From assembly GCA_964618955.1 (NCBI GenBank), contig CAZUBO010000007.1, positions 1 through 37,512 of the forward strand: a stretch of DNA of 37,512 nt, given 5' to 3'. Every line of letters starts with the position of its first letter. Positions within the stretch are counted from its first letter, which is position 1. Position numbers and translations under genes: made by a program. Shown one piece after another: positions 17,179 through 26,351 of this stretch. The stretch comes from JAKLIH01 sp964618955 (GTDB lineage: Bacteria; Patescibacteriota; Minisyncoccia; UBA6257; JAKLIH01). The notes beneath the pieces were generated by a model that was not told the DNA's origin, searched no databases, and saw only the letters and a program-made list of their open reading frames with translations.

Positions 17179-17586
17179 ATGAATACAACTTTTAGTTCTA
17201 AAAATTACACCTTAACACCAAGTGAACACAAAATTCTAAATAAAAAAGTTAATTTAATTTCTAAAATATTAAAAAAATCAAAAGGTAATCCAGTTTTAAA
17301 AATTGAAATTGAAGAATTAACTAAAGTTGATGATTTAGGGAATCGCTATCGTTGTGAAGCGAATTTATCAGTCTATGATAAATCCATCTATATTAATAAA
17401 CTAGATTCTAAACTTCGAAATGTGATTGATGAATGCTTTATTGATTTGAAAACTCAAATTATTAAAGGCACTAAGAAATTCAAAACTACCATTATTAAAA
17501 ATGCTGTTAAGAATAAATATTCATTTATTAATAGATTGTTGGGCCGAAAAACCAAAACTCAAGATATTTATGAAAATATTGAATAA
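17179..17586 (+). CDS. hpf: Ribosome hibernation promoting factor, HPF/RaiA-like
   Basis: 135 aa. Matches the short HPF/YfiA layout: an N-terminal beta-strand-rich start, helix LNKKVNLISKILKK, strand NPVLKIEIEELTK, YRCEANLSVYDKSIYINK and helix KLRNVIDECFIDLKTQIIKGTKKFK ending in the basic tail. Family members bind the 30S decoding centre in stationary phase and block translation. The long C-terminal dimerisation domain is absent; instead there is a basic extension of about 25 residues. Lying directly before secA is a common arrangement in bacteria and supports the call. Confidence 0.75.
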   Translation: MNTTFSSKNYTLTPSEHKILNKKVNLISKILKKSKGNPVLKIEIEELTKVDDLGNRYRCEANLSVYDKSIYINKLDSKLRNVIDECFIDLKTQIIKGTKKFKTTIIKNAVKNKYSFINRLLGRKTKTQDIYENIE

Positions 17587-17613
17587 CTTTAACTATACTT
17601 GTAAAAATATATT

Positions 17614-20190
17614 ATGTCTCTATTAAACAAATTATTTGATCAGAATTCCAAATTCGTTAACAAAAACAAAAATATTGTTAAAAAAATTAATGATTTAGAG
17701 GTTGAAATTAAAAAGCTTTCTAATGATGAATTAAAAGCCAAGACCAATGAATTTAAAGAATTGATTGTTAGTAAGAAAAAAACAATCGTTGATATCTTAC
17801 CCGAAGCTTTTGCTGTTGCCAGAGAGGCTAGCGTTCGTACTCTAAATCAACGTCATTTTGACGTTCAATTATTTGGCGGCATTGCTTTATCTGAAAGTAA
17901 AATTGCTGAAATGCGAACTGGTGAAGGCAAGACTTTAACTGCTGTATTAGCGAATTACTTAACCGCTTTAAACAATCAAGGCGTTCACGTTGTTACTGTT
18001 AATGATTACTTAGCCAAACGTGATGCTGTTTGAATGGGACAAATATATTATTCTTTAGGACTATCTATTGGCTGTATTACTCAGTCCGGTGCTTTTATCT
18101 ATGACCCAACATATACTGAAGATTTAATTAACAAAGATTCTGGTCATATCGATAAAGAACGTGATGAAACTGCTAGCTTCAAAGTTTTTGATGAATTCTT
18201 ACGTCCTATGGATCGTAAAGAATCTTACCTTTGTGATATCACTTACGGTACTTCAACTGAATTTGGTTTTGATTATCTTCGTGATAACTTAGCTCAGTCT
18301 GATCAAGATGTGGTTCAACGTGGTCATCACTATGCTACAATTGATGAAATCGATAGTATCTTAATCGATGAAGCTCGCACACCTTTAATTATCTCTCAAC
18401 CTGATATGGAATCTTCTTCGTTATACAAGCAATTTGCTTTAGTAGCCCCTCGTATGACCGTTGATACTGATTTTAAAATTGATTTTAAAACCAAAACTAT
18501 TACTTTATTAGAACCCGGTTTAGATAAGTTAGAAGATATTATTGGTTTTGATATTTTTGATCAAAAAGGAATTCATTTTGTTCATCATTTAGAAGAAGCT
18601 TTAAAAGCTGAATTTCTTTTTGCTAAAGACAAAGACTATATCATTAAAGATGGCAAAATAATGATTGTTGATGAATTTACTGGTCGTGTCTTGGCTGACC
18701 GTCGTTATTCTGGTGGCTTACACCAAGCTCTGGAAGCCAAAGAAGGGATCTATGTCAATCCCGAAAGTAAAACTGTTGCTACAATTACTATTCAGAACTA
18801 TTTTAGAATGTATGATCATATCTGTGGTATGACTGGTACTGCCCAAACTTCAGCTGAAGAATTTTTATCAGTCTACAAATTAGAAGTTGTAGCCATTCCA
18901 ACTAACAAACCTAATATCAGAATTGATCTTACTGATCAAATCTATCGAACTGAAGCTGGTAAATACCAATCAATAATTCAAGAAATCAAACAAAGAAATT
19001 CTACTGGTCAACCAATTTTGGTTGGTACTCGTAGTGTTGAGATTAATGAAAAGATTTCTAAACTCTTATCTCTAGAAGGTGTTAAACATAATGTTTTAAA
19101 TGCCAAACAACACGAACGTGAAGGTGAGATTATCGCTCAAGCTGGTAAATTAGGAGCTGTTACTGTTGCTACCAATATGGCTGGTCGTGGTGTGGATATT
19201 ATTCTTGGAGGAAATCCTAGTATTAAGGAAGAACGTGAAAAGATTTTAGGTTTAGGCGGACTTTTTGTATTAGGTACTGAGCGTCACGAAGCTCGTCGTA
19301 TCGATAATCAACTTCGTGGTCGTACTGGTCGCCAGGGGGATGTTGGTATTACTCAATTCTTTGTATCCTTAGAAGATGAGATGATTAAAATTTTTGCTCC
19401 TAAGACAATTTCAACCATCATGGAGAAGTTTGGATTCAAAGAGAATGAAGCCATCTCTCACCCTATGATTACCAAATCAATTGAATCTGCCCAAAGCAAA
19501 ATTGAAGGTATCAATTTTGATATGCGTAAACTTGTGTTAGAATATGATGATGTTTTAAATCAACAACGTAAGGCGGTATACAACAAAAGACAAGTTTTGG
19601 TCTTAGAGAATGATGCTCAAAAAATTCAAGAATTAGTTTTTAATTTAATTACTGATAAATTAAAACTTGATCTTAAGAATCTTGAGTTAAGATTTGAAAC
19701 CGTTAAAGAATATTTGGCTTCAATTAATATTTCTATCGAAGACGAAGTTATCAAAGCTAATTTGAAGAATTCTGATAAATTGTTTTTTGCAATTCTAGAG
19801 AATATCAAACAAATATATTTTTCCAAAGAAAAAGATATTGAGAATTTTAATCAGATTACGCGTTCCGTAGCTTTAAATATTCTTGATAGTCTTTGAATGA
19901 TTCATCTTGAGAAGATGGAACAGCTTCGTGATAGCGTATCTTTAAAAGCTTACTCCAATATCGAACCCCTCGTAGCTTACAAAAAAGATTCTTTTGTCTT
20001 CTATAAAGATTTATGAAGAGATTTAACAAATTATCTTTTGGATTTTGTTATCAAATTCTCTAATAAAGATGTAATTCGTCAAGCTCCTAAATCTAGTATT
20101 GTAATTACTGGTAGTGAGAATAAAGTTGGTCGCAATGATCCTTGTCCTTGCGGGTCAGGTAAGAAGTTTAAAAAATGTTGTGGAAAGTAA
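17614..20190 (+). CDS. secA: Protein translocase ATPase SecA
   Basis: 858 aa, full length, with all three Trp codons UGA (18031, 19894, 20014). It drives preproteins through SecYEG by ATP hydrolysis. Seen: QRHFDVQLFGGIALSE, Walker A MRTGEGKTLTAV (about residues 100-112), TVNDYLAKRDAV-W-MG (Trp is common here in SecA), TSTEFGFDYLRDNLA, DEIDSILIDEARTPLIIS (DEAD box), GMTGTAQTSAEEF, VATNMAGRGVDI, QLRGRTGRQGD, and a C-terminal zinc motif NDPCPCGSGKKFKKCCGK. With the standard code it would look like three fragments. It is preceded by hpf and by a weak TATACT (17594-17599) without a clear -35. Confidence 0.97.
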
Positions 20191-20191
20191 T

Positions 20192-20464
20192 ATGTATCAA
20201 CGGCCATACAATATTGAAGAGATAAAAAAGAATTATCTCAACAAAGCGAAAATGCTATTAAAGGATCCAGTGCATCTATGGCGAGCAGAAACTGGAATTG
20301 AGTTAATACATAAAGAACCAACTATAGAAGAGCAGGAACGGATTTGGAAAAATTGGAACAAAATGACTGATGAGATGAAAAAGAAAAGTGATGAGAAAAG
20401 CATTGAAATGTTTGGTAGAGATAATACTGCACATAACGAAGAAATTATACGGTGTTGGAAATAA
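20192..20464 (+). CDS. Small hypothetical protein, Trp encoded only by TGG
   Basis: 90 aa starting 1 nt after the secA stop; an in-frame ATG further upstream lies inside secA and is not used. The product is charged, with predicted helices (EEIKKNYLNKAKMLL, IEEQERIWKNWNKMTDEMKKK). All four Trp are TGG while its neighbours use mainly TGA. The codon contrast and the degenerate spacer after it suggest recent acquisition, but the tiny sample makes this weak. No family recognised. Confidence 0.5.
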   Translation: MYQRPYNIEEIKKNYLNKAKMLLKDPVHLWRAETGIELIHKEPTIEEQERIWKNWNKMTDEMKKKSDEKSIEMFGRDNTAHNEEIIRCWK

Positions 20465-20493
20465 AATTAAAAAATATAGCATAATTATATATA

Positions 20494-20640
20494 ATGATCC
20501 AAACGATGGTAAAGAACACAAGATTGAAGAAGAAAAATTTAGGTTGGCATAGTTTTCTAATATATTTGATTCCAGTGCATATTTTTTGGCTACTTGATCA
20601 AGTAAGTTTCAGAAGAATAGAAATAAATCTAAAATATTAA
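20494..20640 (+). CDS. Possible tiny ORF with one hydrophobic segment
   Basis: 48 codons. The first third is basic (KNTRLKKKNLG) and the middle hydrophobic (SFLIYLIPVHIFWLL). It fills an otherwise empty 187-nt gap between 20464 and 20652. A second frame over 20470-20550 reads YNDPNDGKEHKIEEEKF before a stop, so this may instead be the remains of a decayed gene. No promoter or ribosome binding site visible. Confidence 0.25.
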   Translation: MIQTMVKNTRLKKKNLGWHSFLIYLIPVHIFWLLDQVSFRRIEINLKY

Positions 20641-20651
20641 GAGAAATAAAT

Positions 20652-21065
20652 ATGAAGCTTTGTAGTGCTTGTTTGCTGAGTATAGCCTGTCGTTACGATG
20701 GGAAGAAAAAGAAGAATGCTAAAGTAATCAAACTTTTGAAAAAGGAAGTTTTAATTCCTGTTTGTCCAGAACAGTTGGGTGGATTACCAACGCCCAGGGA
20801 AGCTTCAGAAAAGAAAGGCAAAAAAGTATTTAGTAAATCCGGTAAAAATGTTACTGCAAATTTTGAAAAAGGAGCTGAACAAGTTTTACAAATAGCCAAG
20901 ATGTATAACATTAAAGAAGCTATTCTAAAGCAAAGAAGTCCTTCTTGTGGCTGTAATCAGATATATAATGGTGATTTTTTAGGTACGATCATAAAGGGCG
21001 ATGGTGTAACTACTGCTTTATTAAAAAAACACGGTATCAAGGTTATAACCGAAGAAGACCTTTAA
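20652..21065 (+). CDS. DUF523 family protein
   Basis: 137 aa, standard length. Conserved features: CSACLLSIACRYDGK at the start, VCPEQLGGLPTPREASE, an internal FEKGAEQVLQIAK helix and ILKQRSPSCGCNQIYNGDF. The invariant cysteines and the PRxxxE segment are present. Members of this family appear as stand-alone proteins or fused to DUF1722; function is not established, though the cysteines suggest metal binding or a thiol-related activity. Starts a run of small metabolic genes. Confidence 0.88.
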   Translation: MKLCSACLLSIACRYDGKKKKNAKVIKLLKKEVLIPVCPEQLGGLPTPREASEKKGKKVFSKSGKNVTANFEKGAEQVLQIAKMYNIKEAILKQRSPSCGCNQIYNGDFLGTIIKGDGVTTALLKKHGIKVITEEDL

Positions 21066-21078
21066 ATATATATTAAAT

Positions 21079-21492
21079 ATGAAATTACCAATTTCAGCCA
21101 AAGGTATTGTTTTCGAAGATGGTTGTGTTTGATTACGTAAAAACGAACGTAATGAATGAGAATTACCCGGTGGCAAAATAGATGAATTCGAACAACCAAT
21201 GACTACTGTTGTTAGAGAATTACAAGAAGAATTAGGTTTTGAAGTTGAACCTATCAAAATAGTACATGCCAAAATTCATACAATTCAAAAATCGATTAAT
21301 GAATCTTTAGAAGTATTAATTTTGTCCTACTTATGTATCTTAAAATCTAAATCAGGTAGTTTTGAATTAGAAGGAGAAGCTGGTAAAGCTGAATTTCAGA
21401 AATTAAATTTATCTGAAATTTCAAATTTAAACCTTCCTGAAATATATTTAGAAGCAATTAATCTCGGCTGGACTGAATATTTAAAACTTTAA
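21079..21492 (+). CDS. Nudix hydrolase (1)
   Basis: 137 aa. The start of the gene is read through TGA at 21130 and 21160, giving CVWLRKNERNEWELPGGKID, where the Trp in EWELPGGK is highly conserved in Nudix proteins. The Nudix box continues as GGKIDEFEQPMTTVVRELQEELGF with the metal-binding REXXEE-type glutamates (RELQEELG). It hydrolyses a nucleoside diphosphate linked to another moiety; the substrate is unknown. 14 nt after DUF523. Confidence 0.88.
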
Positions 21493-21513
21493 TATTTAAT
21501 TAAATTTCAAATT

Positions 21514-21780
21514 ATGAGCATAATTACAAAAAAATGTCATCCGCCGTATTTTGACTATGTTGTTTCTGGCAAGAAAAAGTATGACCTTCATTTAAATGAT
21601 TTTGATATTAATGAAGGCGATACTTTGATTTTAAAAGAATAAGATCCAAAAATTAATGATTATACTAGTAGAGAAATTTCAAAACTTGTTACCTATGTAG
21701 GTAAATTTAAAACCAATGAATTATGATGAACTAAAGAAGAAATTAATGAAAAAGGGTTACAAATATTATCTTTAGAATAA
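21514..21780 (+). pseudogene. DUF3850/ASCH-like gene interrupted by a UAA codon
   Basis: The frame begins MSIITKKCHPPYFDYVVSGKKKYDLHLNDFDINEGDTLILKE, stops at TAA (21640-21642), and continues in the same frame as DPKINDYTSREISKLVTYV to a second TAA at 21778-21780. DUF3850 proteins (ASCH/PUA-like fold) usually read ...L.EWDP....YTGREI...V.YV, so the TAA replaces the conserved Trp. One base change, TGA to TAA, accounts for it. Downstream two TGA still read as Trp-Trp (ELWWTKEE). Likely a recent pseudogene or a sequencing error; translation of the first 42 residues alone would not fold as the domain. Confidence 0.65.
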
Positions 21781-21803
21781 ATAATAATATTAAAAATAAT
21801 GTT

Positions 21804-22223
21804 ATGAATAATAAAAGAAAAGTATCAATTTTAATACCATATATTTTTAAAAATAATACTATTTCGGTATATCTTCAAAAACGGTCAAAAGATGCTAAAC
21901 GACTTCCGGACTGTTTCGGATTTTTTGGTGGAGGTATAGAAGAAAATGAAAGTCCAGAACAAGCTTTGCGACGCGAAATGAAAGAAGAAATCAATTTTGT
22001 ACCTGAGGGTTATTCTTATTTTAAAAAATATAATTTTAGTGCTAGTATCAAAAACTTTTTTATTTTAAAGGTAGATAAAGATTTTGAAAATAAAATAACA
22101 GTTTTTGAGGGAGAATACGGAAAATGATTTACAGAACCAGAAGTGTTTAATGAACCAAAATTATTTGATGAGGACAGATTGGTTTTACAAGAGTTCTTTG
22201 AATTTTTAAAAACACAAAAATAA
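21804..22223 (+). CDS. Nudix hydrolase (2)
   Basis: 139 aa with UGA-Trp at 22125. The Nudix box is GFFGGGIEENESPEQALRREMKEEI, with the REMKEE glutamates for Mg binding. The segment YLQKRSKDAKRLPDCFGFFGGG resembles mutator-type (8-oxo-dGTP / dGTP-like) Nudix proteins, but specificity cannot be set from this. Follows the broken DUF3850 gene by 23 nt. Confidence 0.85.
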
Positions 22224-22238
22224 AATTAAAAAAATATT

Positions 22239-22832
22239 ATGGAAAACAAATACGAAGAAATTGAAGCTAAATTTCTTAATATAAATATCGACCAAATACA
22301 GGAAAAGCTTAAAGAATTTAGTGCCATAAAAGTTGGTGAATTTTTTCAGCAATGAACGACTTTTGATTATCCCGATTGAAGACTAGATAAAGATTTGGCC
22401 TGAATTCGTTTAAGAGATGAAGGCAACGGCGAGATTTCCTTATCATACAAGAAGCGTTTAGGCTCTACAAATCGAGATGGTACCGTTAACGATGCTGGTA
22501 TGCAAGAGATCGAATTAAGGGTTAATGATTTTGACAAAACCGTTGCTTTTTTTGAAACAATTGGTTTTGTCATAAAACACTCAGCTGAGAAAAAAAGAAT
22601 TAGATGAGCTAAAGATGATATTGAATTTGATATTGATGTTTATCCTGGCTTAGAACCATATATTGAGATAGAGACTACATCCTGAGATAAAATCAAATCT
22701 TCAGCTGAAGCTATAGGACTAAATTATGAAGATAAAAAGATATTTTCTGCTAATCAAGTTTATGCCATGAAAGGCATTGATGTCGGTAAGTTATTAAAAA
22801 TTAGTTTCGAAGAAGGTTTAATAGAAAGATAA
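22239..22832 (+). CDS. CYTH domain protein (class IV adenylate cyclase / thiamine-triphosphatase-like)
   Basis: 197 aa with six TGA read as Trp, including QQW-TTFDYPDW-RLDKDLAW-IRLRDEG. The N-terminal EEIEAKFLNI contains the ExExK signature; later come IRLRDEG, SLSYKKR, MQEIELRVND and EFDIDVYPGLEPYIEIET, the alternating charged strands of the triphosphate tunnel. CYTH enzymes hydrolyse or cyclise organic triphosphates in a metal-dependent way. Which activity applies is unknown. It lies beside two Nudix genes, suggesting nucleotide or triphosphate housekeeping. Confidence 0.85.
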
Positions 22833-22841
22833 TTTTAAAAT

Positions 22842-23498
22842 ATGAAAACTCAGTTACAACTCGAACATCTAAAGAAAGACATTGATCAATTACAAAAAGT
22901 CTATGGTAATTCTAAGCTTCATGCTGTTTATGGCGCTGGCTGTATAAACCATCCTAGAGTTTTGCTTTTGTTTATGAATCCAACTGCTACCAATGTTTCA
23001 GTTTTTTCTGGTTGAAAGGGATTAATTGCCCCTTGAGTCGGTACAAAGAATATTTGAAAACTTTTGAATTCTTGTAATTCTTTTGATGACGAATTAGCTA
23101 AAGCAATTAAGAATGGTTCTAAAGCTACTTGAACTCATGATTTTGCTTTAAAGGTGTATTCTGATATTAGTAATCGTTCTATCTATATCACTAACTTAGC
23201 TAAATGTACCCAAAGTGATGCTAGGAAATTAAAAGATAATATCTTCAAAGAATATCTTTTAAATACTCTAGAAGAGATTTACGAAATAGATCCTGAGATT
23301 GTAATTTCTTTTGGCAATCAAGTATCTTCAATTCTCTTGGATAAGAAAATTACTGTATCTAATTACAAAAAACTAGAAAAAGAAAACTTAGTTATCAAAG
23401 ACAAACAATTCGAAGTTTATCCTTGCTATTATCCCGTAGGCCAGGGAATGAGAAATATCAAAAAGGCAATTAACAGAATTAAAATAATTTTAAATTAA
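22842..23498 (+). CDS. Uracil-DNA glycosylase superfamily protein
   Basis: 218 aa with five UGA-Trp codons in its first 300 nt. The core motif is LLLFMNPTATNVSVFSGWKG followed by APWVGTKNIWKLL; then YITNLAKCTQSDARKL and PEIVISFGNQVSSILL, and late CYYPVGQGMRN. This corresponds to the GMNPS/GEAPG-type motif A and the HPS-type motif B region (here YPVGQG) of UDG-like enzymes. The family removes uracil or other bases from DNA. A histidine in the last motif is missing, so the catalytic type is uncertain. Confidence 0.78.
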
Positions 23499-23509
23499 AT
23501 TTTTAATTT

Positions 23510-24148
23510 ATGAAAAATAATATAAAATTAAATAGTAAAGATTGCATCTGGATTGGCATAGGGATAGATTTGCCAAAACAATCAAATGTTTATCGGGATG
23601 TTGTAAAATTCAATAAACAGTTAGTTAAAAATTACGGGATCAAAAAAGATTTTTATCCACATTTAAATATTTATGATTTAAGTGTACCCAAAGATAATTT
23701 AAAAGCTATCATTAAAAAACTCAAAGCTTTTGTGTCAGCTCAGAAAAGTTTTAAAATCAAAATCGGAAAAATCAATTCTTTTTCTTTTGGAATAATATTT
23801 TTAGAAGTGAATAAAAGCAAACAATTAGAATTATTGCATAAAAATATTGTTAAAGAGGTAGCAGTCTTAAAAGGAGAATGTATTGATAAAGATTATTTAT
23901 CGCCCAACAGAAAATATACCAAAAGACAAAAGGAATTATTAATAGCATATGGCAATCCTTTTGTTTTTGATCAATTTCAACCCCATATTACCATTGGTAA
24001 TATCTTTGATAAGAATCAATTAAAAAGTATTTGTAAAGAATTAAATTCGCAATTAAAATTCCAAGAATTTGTTATCGATAGTATTCATATTACAATTGAA
24101 AACAATGGTTCGAAAACAACCAAAAAAATCAAATTAATTAATATTTAA
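23510..24148 (+). CDS. 2H phosphoesterase / 2'-5' RNA ligase-like protein
   Basis: 212 aa. Two HxTx-like motifs: PHLNIYDL (about residues 48-55) and PHITIGNI (about 153-160), the signature of the 2H superfamily; the first has Asn in place of Thr. Such proteins act on cyclic phosphate ends of RNA or on nucleotide cyclic phosphates. The exact substrate is unknown. Trp is TGG here. A chance TTATCCACA lies in its coding region at 23653. Confidence 0.8.
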   Translation: MKNNIKLNSKDCIWIGIGIDLPKQSNVYRDVVKFNKQLVKNYGIKKDFYPHLNIYDLSVPKDNLKAIIKKLKAFVSAQKSFKIKIGKINSFSFGIIFLEVNKSKQLELLHKNIVKEVAVLKGECIDKDYLSPNRKYTKRQKELLIAYGNPFVFDQFQPHITIGNIFDKNQLKSICKELNSQLKFQEFVIDSIHITIENNGSKTTKKIKLINI

Positions 24149-24157
24149 TAAAACAAT

Positions 24158-24487
24158 ATGGAAACAAAATTTGTTAAGATTGTTACTACTGTTCCTAAGA
24201 CTCATGCTGATATTGTTAGACAGGCTATGAGCGATGCTGGAGCTGGCATTTTGGGTAATTATACCAATTGTAGCATATCTTCAGATATCATTGGTCGTTT
24301 TAAACCAGTTGCTAGCGCTAATCCTTTTATTGGAGAGGTTGGTGTTTTGGAATCAGTAATTGAAGAGAAAATTGAAATGACTTGCGAGCGTTCCAAAATT
24401 AAAGAAGTCTATATCGCTTTAAAACAAGTTCACCCTTATGAAGAAATTGTTTTTGATGTCTATTCTTTAGAAGATTTAAATTTTTAA
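24158..24487 (+). CDS. NIF3/YqfO CutA-like domain protein
   Basis: 109 aa. KIVTTVPKTHADIVRQAMSDAGAG followed by LGNYTNCSISSDIIGRFKPVASANPFIGEVG and VYIALKQVHPYEEIVFDVY is the small PII/CutA-like domain seen inserted in some NIF3 family proteins and also as a stand-alone protein. It probably forms a trimer and binds a small ligand; no enzymatic residues are obvious. Placed between the 2H gene and the DinB gene with 10-12 nt gaps. Confidence 0.82.
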   Translation: METKFVKIVTTVPKTHADIVRQAMSDAGAGILGNYTNCSISSDIIGRFKPVASANPFIGEVGVLESVIEEKIEMTCERSKIKEVYIALKQVHPYEEIVFDVYSLEDLNF

Positions 24488-24499
24488 ATTTTAAAACAT

Positions 24500-24967
24500 A
24501 TGTCTAAAAAAGAAAAGATAATATATTTAAAAAATGGACATAAAAAACTAATAAATATAGTAAATTTTTTAAATATTAATAAATTAACTGAATTAGATAT
24601 TTTGTCGGGCTGAACTATTAAAGAAATTTTATCGCATATAGCTGCTTGAAATTTAGAAAATATACAAGGGATTACTGATATATTGTTATTAGGAAAAATG
24701 CCATGATGATGGGGTTTGCCAGAAGACGAATTCAATGAATCTGAAATAGCAAAAAGAAAGAATCTTTCTTTGACAGAAATAATCAATGAATGAGAAAATT
24801 CTTTCGATAAAATGATTACCAAAATAGAAAATTTAACTGAAGATGAATGAGAAAACCATAAACCAATTCCAATTAAAGATTTTTTTATGTATGAATATTA
24901 TGGTTTAGAACATGAAGGCGGTCATGCTAAGCAAATAGAAGAATTTCTTAATAAATTAAATTTTTAA
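24500..24967 (+). CDS. DinB/MDMPI-like four-helix protein (DUF1706-like)
   Basis: 155 aa, readable only with UGA as Trp (seven TGA codons). The opening SGWTIKEILSHIAAWN is the classic DinB-type motif with its metal-binding His; PWWWGLPEDEFNE and GLEHEGGHAKQIEEFL supply the second and third His. Such proteins are metal-dependent and often thiol-linked (bacillithiol or mycothiol transferases), but several are of unknown use. A reverse-strand open frame of 112 codons across it is only a shadow. Confidence 0.85.
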
Positions 24968-24970
24968 TTT

Positions 24971-25732
24971 ATGAATATTTTTACAAAATTATTTAGTCCT
25001 TGAGACTATAACGTTATGAACAAAATGATAGAGCTTGATTCTCAGAATAAAAAACAATATTTAGATTATCGTAATCAACTTTTTGAAACGGTTAAAGTTA
25101 TAGAAAATAATGAGCCAATTTTATCGTTAAGACAATATTTAGATAAAAATATCCATATTGATCTTGATGATTTAAAAATTGAAGGCGTTAATAATGAGGA
25201 TCGTCTCTATCTTCGAAAAACGGTTATTAAAAAGCTGAATCAAGCTCAGAAGTTATTACCCAAGGGTTATCATTTAACAATCAGAGATGCTTTTCGATCC
25301 GAAGCTTTAGTTTGAAAAATGTATCATTTGTATGTTAAAAATTTAAAAGAAAAAAATCCTGAATTAAGCGATAAAGAATTAGATCTTGCCATTAGAAGCA
25401 AATTAGCTATGCCAGATAATAAAATGGCTCCAGGTCATATGACTGGTGGCGCAGTTGATGTTATTCTTTGCGATGATGATGGCCAACATATTCTAATGAG
25501 AATTGAAGGTACTGATGTTATTAATGACCCTAAACATCAATATACTTTTAATAAGAATTTATCCAAAGAAATGTATGACAATCGTATGATTCTGTATCGA
25601 ACTATGACTAAAGTTGGTTTTGCTAATTTCTTTGGGGAGCATTGGCATTATTCTTATGGCGATGGCAATTGAGCCATTCGTCGCAAAAAGAAAATAGCAA
25701 TTTATGGAATTCCAAAAATATTAAATAAATAA
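24971..25732 (+). CDS. D-Ala-D-Ala dipeptidase-like enzyme (VanX/M15D type)
   Basis: 253 aa with UGA-Trp in SPWDYN, LVWKMY and GNWAIR. Zinc ligands and catalytic residues fit M15 peptidases: TIRDAFRS (Arg), GHMTGGAVDV (His and Asp ligands, usual form SxHxxGxAxD) and EHWHYSYGDG (Glu base and His ligand, VanX form EWWH). The domain order and DDDG spacing after AVDV agree with the VanX dipeptidase branch more than VanY. It would cleave D-Ala-D-Ala or wall-derived dipeptides. No signal peptide is seen, so a cytoplasmic D-Ala-D-Ala turnover role is inferred. Confidence 0.82.
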
Positions 25733-25746
25733 TTAAAATTTTAATC

Positions 25747-26268
25747 ATGAAAGTCAAAAAAATATCTTTAGATAATGCCAAGCAAAACAAGTTGTTCTAC
25801 ATTGTAGCTAACGTTGTAATTTATCGAGAGTCCGATCAACGTTGTTTGATTTTAAAACGCAGTGAGACTGAGAAAGTCCATCCTGGTAAGTATTGTGTTC
25901 CAGGTGGTAAATTAGAGTGAGAAGATTTAGATATCGCTAATCCTACTCGTATGAATGGTGATGTTTTAGATTACGAGAATCAAATTGAAAAACTTCTTAA
26001 GCGAGAGACTCTAGAAGAAGCTAATATCGAAATTAATGATGAATTAGTATATATTAACAGCGTTGCTTTTATTAGACCAGACGAGACCCCAGTTGTTTTA
26101 ATAAAGTTTGCAGCTAAATACCTATCAGGCGATGTTAAATTTGAAGAAAGATCTTTTACTGATTTTGCTTGAGTGAATACGGACGAAGTTAAAAACTATG
26201 ATTGTATAAAAGGTATTCCTGATGAAATTGAAAAGACAATTAGTTTGTTTAAGAAATTAGAGAATTAA
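25747..26268 (+). CDS. Nudix hydrolase (3)
   Basis: 173 aa with UGA-Trp in VPGGKLE-W-ED (25918) and DFA-W-VNTDEV. The Nudix box is GGKLEWEDLD...KLLKRETLEEANIEI, with an insertion of about 15 residues between the Gly-Gly half and the RETLEEA half. The third Nudix protein in under 5 kb. Substrate unknown. Followed by an 83-nt gap with a good promoter for the next gene. Confidence 0.85.
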
Positions 26269-26292
26269 TTTTTGATTTTTAGTCCCAAAGCC

Positions 26293-26321
26293 TTGCATAT
26301 TTCTATGGTTTCTGTTATATT
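26293..26321 (+). promoter_or_regulatory. Promoter of the dehydrogenase-cupin-scp group
   Basis: TTGCAT (26293-26298), 17-nt spacer, TATATT (26316-26321), 30 nt before the ATG at 26352. Confidence 0.6.
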
Positions 26322-26351
26322 TTATATAATATATTATTAAACTATTAAATT

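Noticed and set aside
16994..17182. 62-codon open frame overlapping the end of the 15958 gene
   Set aside because: It is out of frame with a better-supported gene and has no promoter, ribosome site or recognisable sequence.
23653..23661. TTATCCACA DnaA-box match
   Set aside because: It lies within the conserved YPH motif coding sequence of the 2H gene and is isolated, so probably chance.
24484..24822. 112-codon minus-strand frame
   Set aside because: It is the shadow of the DinB-like gene, whose plus-strand motifs are clear once UGA is read as Trp.
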